Assembly (NCBI GenBank): GCA_031267775.1
Contig: JAIRYL010000111.1
Location: forward strand, 1-9,596
From: Tannerellaceae bacterium
GTDB taxonomy: Bacteria > Bacteroidota > Bacteroidia > Bacteroidales > Tannerellaceae
Length of the DNA: 9,596 bases
Reading direction: 5' to 3'
Positions 1 to 7,028 of the stretch are shown piece after piece. Under the pieces are notes generated by a model. That model searched no databases. It was not told the origin of the DNA and saw only the letters and a program-made list of their open reading frames with translations. Position 1 is the stretch's first letter; each line of letters begins with the position of its first letter. The translations under genes and the position numbers were made by a program.

Positions 1-82
1 TACAACTGTCGGCAACCAATCGTCCCGGACGATTCTTCCCCCACGCCTGTCGGAGGTCGGGATTCCGAAGTATCTTCCGGCA
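1..82. repeat. 82-bp perfect direct repeat, copy 1 (copy 2 at 274-355)
   Basis: Positions 1-82 and 274-355 are identical base for base, an offset of 273 bp, then diverge at 83 versus 356. The segment holds one full 41-bp unit with a perfect core plus the truncated unit and the GGAGGTCGGGATTCCGAAG-type joint at 52-70. Identity including this irregular joint shows that the array has a higher-order period created by a recent duplication, not only unit-by-unit slippage. Confidence 0.9.
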
Positions 83-273
83 CACAATCGCCCCGGGCGA
101 TTTCCTACCCACAACTTCCGGCAACGAATCGGCGCGGGCGATTTCCTCCCCACAACTGTCGGCAAACAATCAGCCCGGCCGCTTTCCTCCTCACAACTGT
201 CGGCAATGAATCAGCCCGGCGGATTTCTTCCCTACAACTGTCGGCAAACAATCAGCCCGGCGGATTTCCTCCC

Positions 274-355
274 TACAACTGTCGGCAACCAATCGTCCCG
301 GACGATTCTTCCCCCACGCCTGTCGGAGGTCGGGATTCCGAAGTATCTTCCGGCA
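274..355. repeat. 82-bp perfect direct repeat, copy 2
   Basis: This is the second copy of the segment at 1-82, including the same truncated unit. It is followed by the degenerate right end of the array (356-398), then by unrelated GC-rich sequence. Confidence 0.9.
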
Positions 356-398
356 GATGGCAGACAGACGCCCCATTCTTCCCTGTAATTTCCGGGCA

Positions 399-514
399 GG
401 ACGTCTTCTTTCGGCGCGCTGCGGCGGGAATTTATGGCGGCGCGCTACGCGGAAATCAGATGCGCCGGCGCTGATACAACGCCTGAATAGCTTCGGGGGT
501 TATCCGCATTTTAC
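399..514. other. GC-rich intergenic stretch between array and first gene
   Basis: No gene is supported here. It contains two copies of GGCGCGCT (413-420 and 439-446) and a perfect 10-bp palindrome GCGCCGGCGC (462-471). These may be decayed repeat material, but they do not match the 41-bp unit. Confidence 0.4.
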
Positions 515-522
515 TATCTTTG
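515..522 (+). promoter_or_regulatory. candidate -7 box for the 583-987 gene
   Basis: TATCTTTG matches the Bacteroidota -7 consensus TAnnTTTG. It would place the transcript start near 530 and give a leader of roughly 50 nt before the ATG at 583. No clear TTG lies about 19 nt upstream; only TTCGGGG around 492 is near that position, so the match is partial. Confidence 0.45.
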
Positions 523-582
523 CGGTCGGGGTACGACAACCGGCGTACGCATCATCCAGTATAATTGTAAAATAATACCGCT

Positions 583-987
583 ATGTTAAAAAGAGACTTT
601 ATTATGGTTCAGATTGAAGAATTGGGAAAAGTGATCGCTCAAATTATAGAACTGAGAAACGCGAATGCCACGGGGAAAATTCCGCAGTTGGCTCAGGTAG
701 TGTATGATTCGCTGAAAATAGACCGTCATTTCCTGCTGGGCGGAGAGCCGCGCGATATTTGCCGGTTTCTCGACGCCGGCGACGGCGCGGGGCTGCAACG
801 GATGGAAATAGCGGCTAAGGTATTGGTGGAAGAAGCCGGCCTGAACGACGGGATAGCCAGGGAAATGCGCGCGAAGGCTAAGGAATTGCTGGAATACGTT
901 CAGGCAAAAGATACCGCTACCTTTTCTTTAGAGAGAATCCAACTGCTGGACGAGCTGAAGGGGCTGCTTAAACAAACAGCACGCTGA
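583..987 (+). CDS. small helical protein of unknown function
   Basis: 134 residues, start ATG at 583 preceded by an A/T-rich leader and stop TGA at 985-987. A second ATG at 604 (MVQIEELGK) is a less likely start, because the opening MLKRDFIM looks like a family N-terminus. The protein has no signal peptide, no membrane segment and no cysteine pattern suggesting metal binding; apart from two isolated cysteines it is mostly charged and amphipathic helix (for example residues 9-22 and the C-terminal SLERIQLLDELKGLLKQ). The N-terminal pattern DF-x-M-x-x-I-E-x-L-x-K resembles small Firmicutes proteins annotated as DUF6483, but I hold that weakly. It is probably cytosolic. It stands alone on this strand, downstream of the repeat array, and its last 20 bp overlap the exporter gene on the other strand. 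Function is not inferred. Confidence 0.8.
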   Translation: MLKRDFIMVQIEELGKVIAQIIELRNANATGKIPQLAQVVYDSLKIDRHFLLGGEPRDICRFLDAGDGAGLQRMEIAAKVLVEEAGLNDGIAREMRAKAKELLEYVQAKDTATFSLERIQLLDELKGLLKQTAR

Positions 988-1588
988 TTCCTATCGCAAC
1001 ATAAATCAGCGCCGTGCCGGCGTTAACCCACAGGGCTGTGCGGGGATTTTTCATCAGCAGGCCGGCGAGCCGCGACGCCAGGATGGCCACTGCCGAAAAG
1101 ATAACCCCGGCCTGGATAATAAACAACAGTCCCAGTAAACAAATCTGCCAGGCCGGATCGCCCCGGTTTACGTCTACAAAACCGGGCAGGAAGGAGAGGA
1201 AGAACAGGATTACTTTGGGATTCAGCACATTCATACATATCCCCCGCAGGTACAGGCGGCGCTCCCCCTCCTCCCCTTTCCGGCCGGCGTCTATCTGCAA
1301 GGCAGATTCGTTTCGGCGGATATATGCCTTTATCCCCAGATAAAAAAGATAAGCCGCCCCGGCTGTTTTCAACAGCGCAAAGGCTGCCGGCGAGCTTTTG
1401 ACGAGGGCTGATACGCCAAATGTTACGGCGGCGACATGAAAAATCAATCCCGTACATAATCCCAGCGCAAATACGATACCCGCCTTTTTTCCCCGGCGGA
1501 TACTCTGCATAACGACAAACAAAATATCCGGCCCCGGCATAAGCGTCAGGACAACCGAAAAGCTTAGAAATCCCCACATATTCATCAT
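968..1588 (-). CDS. LysE/RhtB family amino-acid exporter
   Basis: 206 residues, the usual length for LysE/RhtB translocators. The N-terminal hydrophobic helix carries the family signature LTLMPGPDILFVV (PGPD at residues 18-21), followed by SIRRGKKAGIVFALGLCTG. The conserved NVLNPKVILFFLSFLPGFVD segment lies in the second half. About six hydrophobic segments can be seen, so this is an inner-membrane protein. Family members export amino acids or related metabolites by secondary transport; the substrate cannot be read from sequence. The start ATG at 1588 overlaps the stop of the upstream dehydrogenase as ATGA, indicating translational coupling; ATGs at 1585 and 1579 are alternatives. It is the last gene of the radA operon and its 3' end overlaps the convergent 583-987 gene by 20 bp. 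No gene symbol is assigned, as RhtB-type paralogues are numerous. Confidence 0.9.
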   Translation of the reverse strand: MMNMWGFLSFSVVLTLMPGPDILFVVMQSIRRGKKAGIVFALGLCTGLIFHVAAVTFGVSALVKSSPAAFALLKTAGAAYLFYLGIKAYIRRNESALQIDAGRKGEEGERRLYLRGICMNVLNPKVILFFLSFLPGFVDVNRGDPAWQICLLGLLFIIQAGVIFSAVAILASRLAGLLMKNPRTALWVNAGTALIYVAIGISVLFV

Positions 1589-3147
1589 CTGTTTAAATAG
1601 TTGGCGCTTAGCGCCTCGGCGCAGCGCCGGCCGTCGAGGGCTGCCGATACAATGCCGCCGGAGTAGCCGGCTCCTTCGCCGCAGGGGTATAAGCCTGCCA
1701 GACTGATATGCCGGCAGGTTTCCCGGTGGCGCAAAATACGGATGGGCGACGATGTGCGTGTTTCTACGCCTATCACAACCGCTTCGTTGGTGAGGAAACC
1801 GCCGGATATCCGCCCAAAATGACGGAAGCCTTCCCGCAGGCGCGAGGTAATAAACTCGGGCGCCCAGAGGTGCAGGGGAGAGGCCAGCAACCCCGGCGTA
1901 TAAGATGATGCGGGCAGGTCTGCCGAGTTCTTTTTCTGCACAAAGTCGTTCATTCGCTGCGCGGGGGCGGTTTGATTCATGCCTCCGTTCAGGTAGGCCT
2001 GCTCTTCCAGGCGCTCCTGAAGCTTCAGCAGCGACAGCTCTTTACAGGGGGCAAATTCGGGGAAATCTTCGGGACGTATCTCTACTACCATGCCGGAATT
2101 AGCCCATTGCGATCCCCGGTTGGAAGGCGACATGCCATTTACAACCACCTGCCTCTCGCCGCTGGCCGACGGAACTACAAAGCCTCCCGGACACATGCAG
2201 AAGGAGTATACCCCCCGCCCGTTTACCTGGGTAACAAAGCTGTACTCGGCCGCCGGCAGATACGGGCCTCTGCCTTCTTTTGCATGATACTGTATCCGGT
2301 CTATAAGCGCCTGCGGATGCTCCAGCCTTACGCCCATGGCAATCCCTTTGGCCTCGATGGCTATTTGCTGTTTGTGCAGGTAACAGTATACGTCGCGGGC
2401 CGAATGTCCGGTAGCCAGCAACACCGGGCCCCGTATGGATTCGCCGGTATGCGTTACCACGCCTTTTACCTCGTTTCCCTGTATAATCAATTGCTTCATG
2501 CACGTTTCAAAGCGCACTTCCCCGCCGCAGCGGATAAGCTGGTTTCGGATGTTTTCTATCACGCCGGGCAGCTTGTCTGTGCCAATGTGCGGATGCGCGT
2601 CGGCCAGGATAGCGGGGTTGGCCCCGTGCTGGCACAACAGATGCAGTATCTTTTCTACCGGCCCCCGCTTCGTGCTGCGGGTATAGAGTTTGCCGTCCGA
2701 ATAGGCGCCGGCTCCCCCTTCGCCAAAGCAATAGTTCGATTCGGCGTTTACCTTGTGTTCGCGGCTTATCAGGGCGAGGTCTTTTTTACGGTCGCGCACG
2801 TTCTTGCCCCGTTCAATCACGATGGGGCGAAGCCCCAGTTCCACCAGCCTCAGGGCGGCAAACAGTCCGGCAGGTCCGGCGCCTACCACAACTGCCGGCT
2901 TCCCTGCCGATACGTCTCTGTACTCAATTACCCGGTACGCCGGATCATCCGGTTCTTCACGGATAAACGCGCGAAGCTTTACATTTATGTAGATGATACG
3001 CTGCCGGGCGTCGATAGAGCGCTTGAGGATGCGTACGGCGCAGATGGCAGACAGGGGTTCGCCCGTTTCGCGGCAGACGGCCTGCTTCAAGGCCTGCTCG
3101 TTGGCCGTCTGCTCCGGTAATAAACGCAGTTGCAGTTCTTTTATCAT
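1585..3147 (-). CDS. FAD-dependent dehydrogenase (COG2509-like NAD(P)/FAD oxidoreductase)
   Basis: 520 residues from ATG at 3147. A TTG nine bases upstream extends the frame into radA but is less likely. Residues 1-80 form the family's N-terminal domain (RILKRSIDARQRIIYINVKL). A Rossmann dinucleotide fold follows, with GAGPAG at 89-94 and the acidic ribose-binding end IERGK at 111-115. The hallmark NYCFGEGGAGAYSDGKL is at 138-154. The C-terminal FAD segment reads PCGEGAGYSGGIVSAALDG. Length and domain order match the conserved family of uncharacterised FAD-dependent dehydrogenases; substrate and electron partner are unknown. It is cytosolic by appearance. It starts one base after the radA stop codon and overlaps the exporter gene by 4 bases, so all three are probably co-transcribed and translationally coupled. 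Confidence 0.92.
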   Translation of the reverse strand: MIKELQLRLLPEQTANEQALKQAVCRETGEPLSAICAVRILKRSIDARQRIIYINVKLRAFIREEPDDPAYRVIEYRDVSAGKPAVVVGAGPAGLFAALRLVELGLRPIVIERGKNVRDRKKDLALISREHKVNAESNYCFGEGGAGAYSDGKLYTRSTKRGPVEKILHLLCQHGANPAILADAHPHIGTDKLPGVIENIRNQLIRCGGEVRFETCMKQLIIQGNEVKGVVTHTGESIRGPVLLATGHSARDVYCYLHKQQIAIEAKGIAMGVRLEHPQALIDRIQYHAKEGRGPYLPAAEYSFVTQVNGRGVYSFCMCPGGFVVPSASGERQVVVNGMSPSNRGSQWANSGMVVEIRPEDFPEFAPCKELSLLKLQERLEEQAYLNGGMNQTAPAQRMNDFVQKKNSADLPASSYTPGLLASPLHLWAPEFITSRLREGFRHFGRISGGFLTNEAVVIGVETRTSSPIRILRHRETCRHISLAGLYPCGEGAGYSGGIVSAALDGRRCAEALSANYLNR

Positions 3148-3148
3148 A

Positions 3149-4519
3149 TTATCCAAATAATTGGCGGAAAGCTTCTTCTACTTTCCGCACCTGTACAATT
3201 TGTATTTTGCATGCAGAGGCGTTGAAGCCCTTCAGGTTGTTGTGCGGAATCAGGATACGGCCAAACCCCAGCTTTTCGGCCTCCAGGATGCGCTGCTCGA
3301 TACGGTTTACAGGGCGTATCTCGCCCGACAAGCCTACTTCGCCCGACAGGCAAACGCCGCTCTCTATCGTCATGTCGAGGCTGGAAGACAGCACGGCGCT
3401 GATAACGGCCAGGTCGGTAGCCGGATCGTTTACCTTCAAACCGCCGGCTATGTTCAAGAAAACGTCCTTTTGCGGCAGCTTAAAGCCGGCGCGCTTCTCC
3501 AGTACGGCCAGCAACATATTCATGCGCCGCAGGTCAAAGCCCGTCGCGCTCCGTTGAGGCGTTCCGTATACGGCCGAACTTACCAGCGCCTGCGTCTCGA
3601 TAAGAAAAGAGCGCGCCCCTTCAATGGCGGCGGCGATGGCCACTCCGCTAAGCCCCTCGTGGTTTTGCGCCAGCAGCAGTTCCGAAGGATTGCTTACCTC
3701 CCTCAGTCCGTCTTGCCGCATTTCGTACACGCCCAGCTCGGCCGTGCTTCCAAAGCGATTTTTTACGCTCCGCAGAATCCGGTACATATAATGCTGGTCT
3801 CCCTCAAATTGCAAAACGGTATCTACAATATGCTCCAGTACCTTGGGGCCGGCAATGCTTCCTTCCTTATTAATATGCCCGATCAGAAGTACCGGCACGC
3901 CGCTCTCCTTGGCATATGTAAGGATCGAGGCGCTGCACTCGCGTACCTGCGTAACGCTTCCGGGAGAAGATTCCGCCGTTTCGCTGTAAATGGTTTGAAT
4001 GGAATCTACAATCAATAAATCGGGCTGTATGTTTAGCGCATGAACAAAGATTTGCTGCAGGTTTGTTTCGCTCAGGATATAGCAATCCGGGCTGGCGTGT
4101 ACAATCCGGTCGGCGCGCAACTTCAGTTGCCTGGCGCTTTCTTCGCCCGACACATAGAGGGTTTTCAGCCCGTTCAGCCTCAGGATAGTTTGCAGCACCA
4201 GCGTAGATTTGCCAATGCCCGGCTCGCCGCCAATCAGCGCCAGCGACCCTTTTACCAGGCCTCCTCCCAGCACGCGGTTCAACTCGCCGTCTTTTAAGTC
4301 GATGCGCGTTTCTCCGGCAGCGGCAATGTCGCGCAGCAAAACAGGCTGCGCCTTATCCAGGCCTGTTAGTCCGGGTATCTCCCGCCTGGCGGCCGTTTCT
4401 ATGGCGATGCGTTCTTCCGCATACGTATTCCACTGCCCGCAAGAGGGGCACTTCCCAATCCATTTAGGCGAATCGGCCCCGCAACCGGAGCATACATAAA
4501 CCGTCTTAGTTTTAACCAT
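3149..4519 (-). CDS. radA: DNA repair protein RadA
   Basis: 456 residues, the normal RadA length. The N-terminal zinc finger has C10-x2-C13 and C24-x2-C27. The RecA-like ATPase has Walker A GGEPGIGKST (97-106), Walker B LLIVDSIQT (168-176) and the RadA-specific KNRFG motif at 253-257. The C-terminal half is the Lon-protease-like domain (SGEVGLSGEIRPVNRIEQRI). RadA is a branch-migration helicase that processes recombination intermediates in the cytosol. The start is ATG at 4519 (MVKTKTVYVCSGCG), the family's usual beginning. A longer frame from a TTG at 4819 is rejected because it adds 100 unrelated residues, runs through a repeat element and contains the promoter. It is the first gene of a three-gene operon. 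Confidence 0.97.
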   Translation of the reverse strand: MVKTKTVYVCSGCGADSPKWIGKCPSCGQWNTYAEERIAIETAARREIPGLTGLDKAQPVLLRDIAAAGETRIDLKDGELNRVLGGGLVKGSLALIGGEPGIGKSTLVLQTILRLNGLKTLYVSGEESARQLKLRADRIVHASPDCYILSETNLQQIFVHALNIQPDLLIVDSIQTIYSETAESSPGSVTQVRECSASILTYAKESGVPVLLIGHINKEGSIAGPKVLEHIVDTVLQFEGDQHYMYRILRSVKNRFGSTAELGVYEMRQDGLREVSNPSELLLAQNHEGLSGVAIAAAIEGARSFLIETQALVSSAVYGTPQRSATGFDLRRMNMLLAVLEKRAGFKLPQKDVFLNIAGGLKVNDPATDLAVISAVLSSSLDMTIESGVCLSGEVGLSGEIRPVNRIEQRILEAEKLGFGRILIPHNNLKGFNASACKIQIVQVRKVEEAFRQLFG

Positions 4520-4537
4520 TCTCTTCAAAGCTTTCGG

Positions 4538-4567
4538 CAAACTTACATAAAAATCAGTATCCCCCAA
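4538..4567 (-). promoter_or_regulatory. radA operon promoter
   Basis: On the minus strand a -7 box TAAGTTTG (4545-4538) fits TAnnTTTG exactly, and a -33 TTG (4567-4565) lies upstream with a 19-nt spacer, the arrangement described for Bacteroides promoters. Transcription would begin near 4531, leaving a leader of about 12 nt before the radA ATG at 4519. This supports the chosen radA start. Confidence 0.65.
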
Positions 4568-4699
4568 CCCCGTCGAATAAAAATAAACCGCCCGCCGCCA
4601 TATCCCAACTGTCTCCAACAAATAATAAACGCGCCCCGCCCCCGCCGTAAACCTGCCAACTTTTTTTACTATGTAACGTGAAATATGTAATGGTTTTTC
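4568..4699. other. intergenic sequence with no supported gene
   Basis: Between the radA promoter and the palindromic element there is a C-rich stretch (about 4575-4655) followed by A/T-rich sequence. I see no convincing ORF, hairpin or RNA gene in it. Confidence 0.4.
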
Positions 4700-4772
4700 T
4701 GTCCCGCAGGGACAAATGTTAATAACCCCCAGTGAAGCGAAGCGACTGGGGATAGCGACTGGGGGATAGCGA
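4700..4772. repeat. palindrome-rich intergenic element, likely dispersed repeat
   Basis: The first hairpin is TGTCCC (4700-4705), loop GCA, GGGACA (4709-4714). The second is CCCCAGT (4727-4733), an 11-nt loop GAAGCGAAGCG, then ACTGGGG (4745-4751). A duplicated right arm ACTGGGGG (4758-4765) offers the same left arm an alternative 8-bp pairing. AGCGACTGGGG occurs twice in tandem (4741-4751 and 4754-4764). From general knowledge, elements combining GTCCC-GCA-GGGAC with CCCCCAGT...ACTGGGGG recur between genes in Bacteroidales genomes; I could not confirm copy number here. Confidence 0.65.
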
Positions 4773-4786
4773 GACGCCTTTTTCTC

Positions 4787-4829
4787 AAAAAAAAAAGTAT
4801 TATTCCTGTTTGAAAACAAAAATAATACT
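4787..4829 (-). terminator. AT-rich intrinsic terminator of the DUF5723 gene
   Basis: Read on the minus strand, perfect 9-bp arms AGTATTATT (4829-4821) and AATAATACT (4804-4796) enclose a 16-nt loop and are followed directly by a run of nine T (4795-4787). The loop can form an inner TTTG/CAAA pairing. It lies 30 bp past the stop codon at 4859. A competing pair of 8-bp arms, TCCTGTTT (4804-4811) and AAACAGGA (4842-4849), overlaps it. Confidence 0.75.
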
Positions 4830-4858
4830 CTTCTTTTTTTGAAACAGGATACCGCCCT

Positions 4859-6295
4859 TTACCGTACGTCTCCCATAGGGATAGATAATCCGAACTGTAT
4901 ATTCATTGCATTCGTGGTTGCAGGCAGAAACTCTTTATTCGTTTTAGGAATCCAATAATCGCTGGCAATAAAGAAATTAATCCCTTTACTTGGAGTAAGG
5001 TGAAGGGCTAATCCGATACTGTTAAATTTGTTATGCATAAAAGAGTAGCTCAGCGTAGCCGCTAACCATTTAACTTTTTCAGGATTATAATTTCCCGATA
5101 AAGTAAACTCTGCCATTGTCCGGCTATTTACAAATTTGGTAGACGACAACAGGCCTACCGATAAATTATTAACCCAAGCTTCGTATTCCAGCCCTACATT
5201 CATGGTCGTGTATAATGCGGTACTCTTCCCACCTTTGCCGGCCGCTTCCTTAAAGTTTATAGCCTCTTCAAAATCATTTATTATATCGTCAAAATAATCG
5301 TCCATCGCTCCGGATATAATCCGGTCTCCGGGAGCTACCACTATTTCATGATCGGGCGTACTCAGCTTCATGGAATTTCCTCCTTTCCACGAAATAAAAC
5401 CAATGTCGGTGAAAGCCAGCGACGCTTGCAACCGGCCTAAAACAGTTTGCATCGATTCGTTGGATATAGATTCCGACAGGTTTTTAAAATGATAAACAGC
5501 CCCCAAATCCAAACCAAGCCCAAATCCGGAAAGACCAAAACCATCGCCGTTTTCTATGCCGTCAAAGATACCGTCTTCATCATAAGTAGGCGTTACGCCG
5601 CCGGGAAGGGAAGCGTCTAACGTAGCTTTTGACCTGACTACCCATTTGTCATGCCCAACCGAAGCGTTGAATTGTTCTAAATTCAAATTCAGATTGGCAA
5701 GTCCCAGCAATACCTTTGCCTTGGCGCCAACCAGCAAACTGTTTTCCAGTAACGGGCGCGAATAACCTCCGCCCAATTCCAGATAAGCGGAAGCATTGGC
5801 CTTTACGTCATTGATGCGATATTCCAAAACGTCGTTTTCGTCGGCGCTAAATCCCCGTTTAGCTATATCAAAAAGAGATTTGGGGATATTGGCGTCCGAA
5901 ATCGCCCGTACGCCCAAATCTATCGTCCAGAATCCTTCTTTTTTATCATAAAATCCTACGGAAGCAATCCGGTAATTAGCATCTACCGAAAGGTAATTAT
6001 TCTCGTCCATGCCAGATAAAAACTCGTCGGTTCCTACCGACGGGTGCAAGAATGAAACGACAGATCCTTCCTTCAGGAAGGTCAAATGGTCTAAATTAAG
6101 ACTGTTTGTTTTTGCGTCTATAAATATATTCGACAAAAACGGAACGCCTATATATCCTTGTTTAGGCCGGAAAGCCGGATTCAAAGACGAACGTGTTTGC
6201 GAGGTAGTAATAAAATACTCCGAATAAGTAGATTGAGCCATCAATGGACTTCCCGCTATCAATAATACTATTGATAAGACAAATAATTTTTTCAT
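4859..6295 (-). CDS. DUF5723-like outer-membrane beta-barrel protein
   Basis: 478 residues from ATG at 6295. Residues 1-20 (MKKLFVLSIVLLIAGSPLMA) form a signal peptide with likely cleavage before Q21. The mature start, with SSLNPAFRP (36-44) and a following IGVPFLSN, is typical of Bacteroidota proteins annotated as DUF5723. The rest alternates amphipathic strands rich in glycine and aromatics (LELGGGYSRPLLENSLLVGAKAKV is split by turns), and the C-terminus has further barrel-like strands ending in a short polar tail. I infer an outer-membrane barrel; its ligand or role is unknown. It is the last of three co-directional envelope genes, 35 bp after the 204-residue lipoprotein, and is followed by a strong terminator. 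No separate TAnnTTTG box is seen in the 35-bp gap. Confidence 0.82.
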   Translation of the reverse strand: MKKLFVLSIVLLIAGSPLMAQSTYSEYFITTSQTRSSLNPAFRPKQGYIGVPFLSNIFIDAKTNSLNLDHLTFLKEGSVVSFLHPSVGTDEFLSGMDENNYLSVDANYRIASVGFYDKKEGFWTIDLGVRAISDANIPKSLFDIAKRGFSADENDVLEYRINDVKANASAYLELGGGYSRPLLENSLLVGAKAKVLLGLANLNLNLEQFNASVGHDKWVVRSKATLDASLPGGVTPTYDEDGIFDGIENGDGFGLSGFGLGLDLGAVYHFKNLSESISNESMQTVLGRLQASLAFTDIGFISWKGGNSMKLSTPDHEIVVAPGDRIISGAMDDYFDDIINDFEEAINFKEAAGKGGKSTALYTTMNVGLEYEAWVNNLSVGLLSSTKFVNSRTMAEFTLSGNYNPEKVKWLAATLSYSFMHNKFNSIGLALHLTPSKGINFFIASDYWIPKTNKEFLPATTNAMNIQFGLSIPMGDVR

Positions 6296-6330
6296 TTAAA
6301 ATAGAATTTGTTAAAGGATAGGGTTTATAA

Positions 6331-6945
6331 TTAAATTTTAATACCTCCGTAAGATCTTACTCTCGTGTCTTTTATAAGCAGATAATCATCGCTTTCTATT
6401 TTTTTTGCGCTAAATGTAAATATCAATCGTAACGTATGCGCTTTTTTCAGTTTCAATACATCTTCCTTTGTGATAAGAACGCTAAATGGTTGCGCTTCAT
6501 TCGTCTGTACGTCAAATGTTTGATCATTAACGACTATACCGGTATTTTCTCCGTCTTCGTCCGTTATTTCTATGGATAATTTAACATCCGAAAAGTCCTT
6601 GCTCTCCGCATCCTTTATACTCGGAAGAAAATCGGCTTCAAAAGCAATCGCTCCTATTGCTTCTTCTTTATTATTTTTTGTAATGACAAATGATTCATAG
6701 AAACCTTCCGAAAACAGGCCTTCTATATTTTTTATATACTTTACTTCTTCAATGTTTCCCACCTCGATGGTAGTAAAATGAATAGAGTCAAAATTCCCCA
6801 GATACATATAAATTCCCTTTTCATGACTGAATACATTTTCTTCGTCTATATTATCCAAATCATAATCATGATCTATACAGGCGGAAAAGAAAAACACAGA
6901 TGAGAAACAAAAGGACAGGAAGATAAGTATGATCGACTTTTTCAT
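6331..6945 (-). CDS. acidic lipoprotein of unknown function
   Basis: 204 residues from ATG at 6945. The N-terminus is a lipoprotein signal: MKKS, a hydrophobic stretch, then FFSAC with the lipidated cysteine at residue 23. The residues after it, IDHDYDLDNIDEEN, are strongly acidic, as in Bacteroidota lipoproteins exported to the cell surface. The motif D-x-DYDLDNID is familiar from Bacteroidales lipoproteins encoded next to DUF5723 proteins. The remainder looks beta-rich, with no catalytic motif I can recognise. It lies 35 bp upstream of the DUF5723-like gene, probably on the same transcript. Surface location and partnership with the barrel protein are inference. Confidence 0.8.
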   Translation of the reverse strand: MKKSIILIFLSFCFSSVFFFSACIDHDYDLDNIDEENVFSHEKGIYMYLGNFDSIHFTTIEVGNIEEVKYIKNIEGLFSEGFYESFVITKNNKEEAIGAIAFEADFLPSIKDAESKDFSDVKLSIEITDEDGENTGIVVNDQTFDVQTNEAQPFSVLITKEDVLKLKKAHTLRLIFTFSAKKIESDDYLLIKDTRVRSYGGIKI

Positions 6946-6979
6946 GTAAATCTTAATTTTATTATTGAATTATATTCCA

Positions 6980-7019
6980 ACTAAAAAGTTTTCATCGGTT
7001 TTGATGAAAACTTTTTAGT
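6980..7019. terminator. perfect 17-bp-arm hairpin between the two lipoprotein genes
   Basis: ACTAAAAAGTTTTCATC (6980-6996), loop GGTTTT, and GATGAAAACTTTTTAGT (7003-7019) are perfectly complementary. It begins 10 bp past the stop of the 563-residue lipoprotein gene. The A5/T5 tracts inside the stem give a bidirectional-terminator shape, but no free T-run follows on the minus strand. It may terminate partially or act as an RNA-stabilising stem inside an operon. Confidence 0.75.
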
Positions 7020-7028
7020 GGATAAAAT

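Larger units (their letters stand above)
1..398. repeat. 41-bp tandem repeat array with palindromic cores
   Basis: Units start near 2, 43 (truncated to about 27 bp), 70, 111, 152, 193, 234 and 275; spacing is exactly 41 bp from 70 to 275. A degenerate unit of about 43 bp ends near 398. Each unit has a 17-nt core of the form AATC-N4-C-N4-GATT and a 24-nt linker resembling TCCTCCCTACAACTGTCGGC plus AAAC. Cores lie at 18-34, 86-102, 127-143, 168-184, 209-225, 250-266 and 291-307. The array starts at the window edge, so its true length is unknown. Because 41 is not a multiple of 3, the open frames across it cycle through all phases and are not credible genes. Function is unknown: minisatellite, protein-binding array or structured transcript are all possible. 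Confidence 0.9.

Noticed and set aside
191..388. Open frames of about 60 codons on both strands in the left-end array
   Set aside because: They run through 41-bp repeats, whose length is not a multiple of 3, and continue into unrelated sequence. No family resemblance; the absence of stops follows from GC-rich repeat composition.
1..398. CRISPR array
   Set aside because: Both the 17-nt cores and the 24-nt linkers are repeated with small changes, so there are no unique spacers, and no cas gene is nearby.
1972..3120. Long plus-strand frame of 382 codons opposite the dehydrogenase
   Set aside because: It is a shadow of the well-supported FAD dehydrogenase on the minus strand. The translation has no recognisable domain.
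3148..3156. TTG start for the FAD dehydrogenase at 3156
   Set aside because: An ATG at 3147 lies one base after the radA stop and fits the family N-terminus better.
3161..4018. Plus-strand frame of 285 codons opposite radA
   Set aside because: It is an antisense shadow of radA, whose motifs are unmistakable on the minus strand.
4520..4819. A 100-residue N-terminal extension of RadA from a TTG at 4819
   Set aside because: It translates the palindromic repeat and the promoter. The family N-terminus begins at the ATG at 4519.
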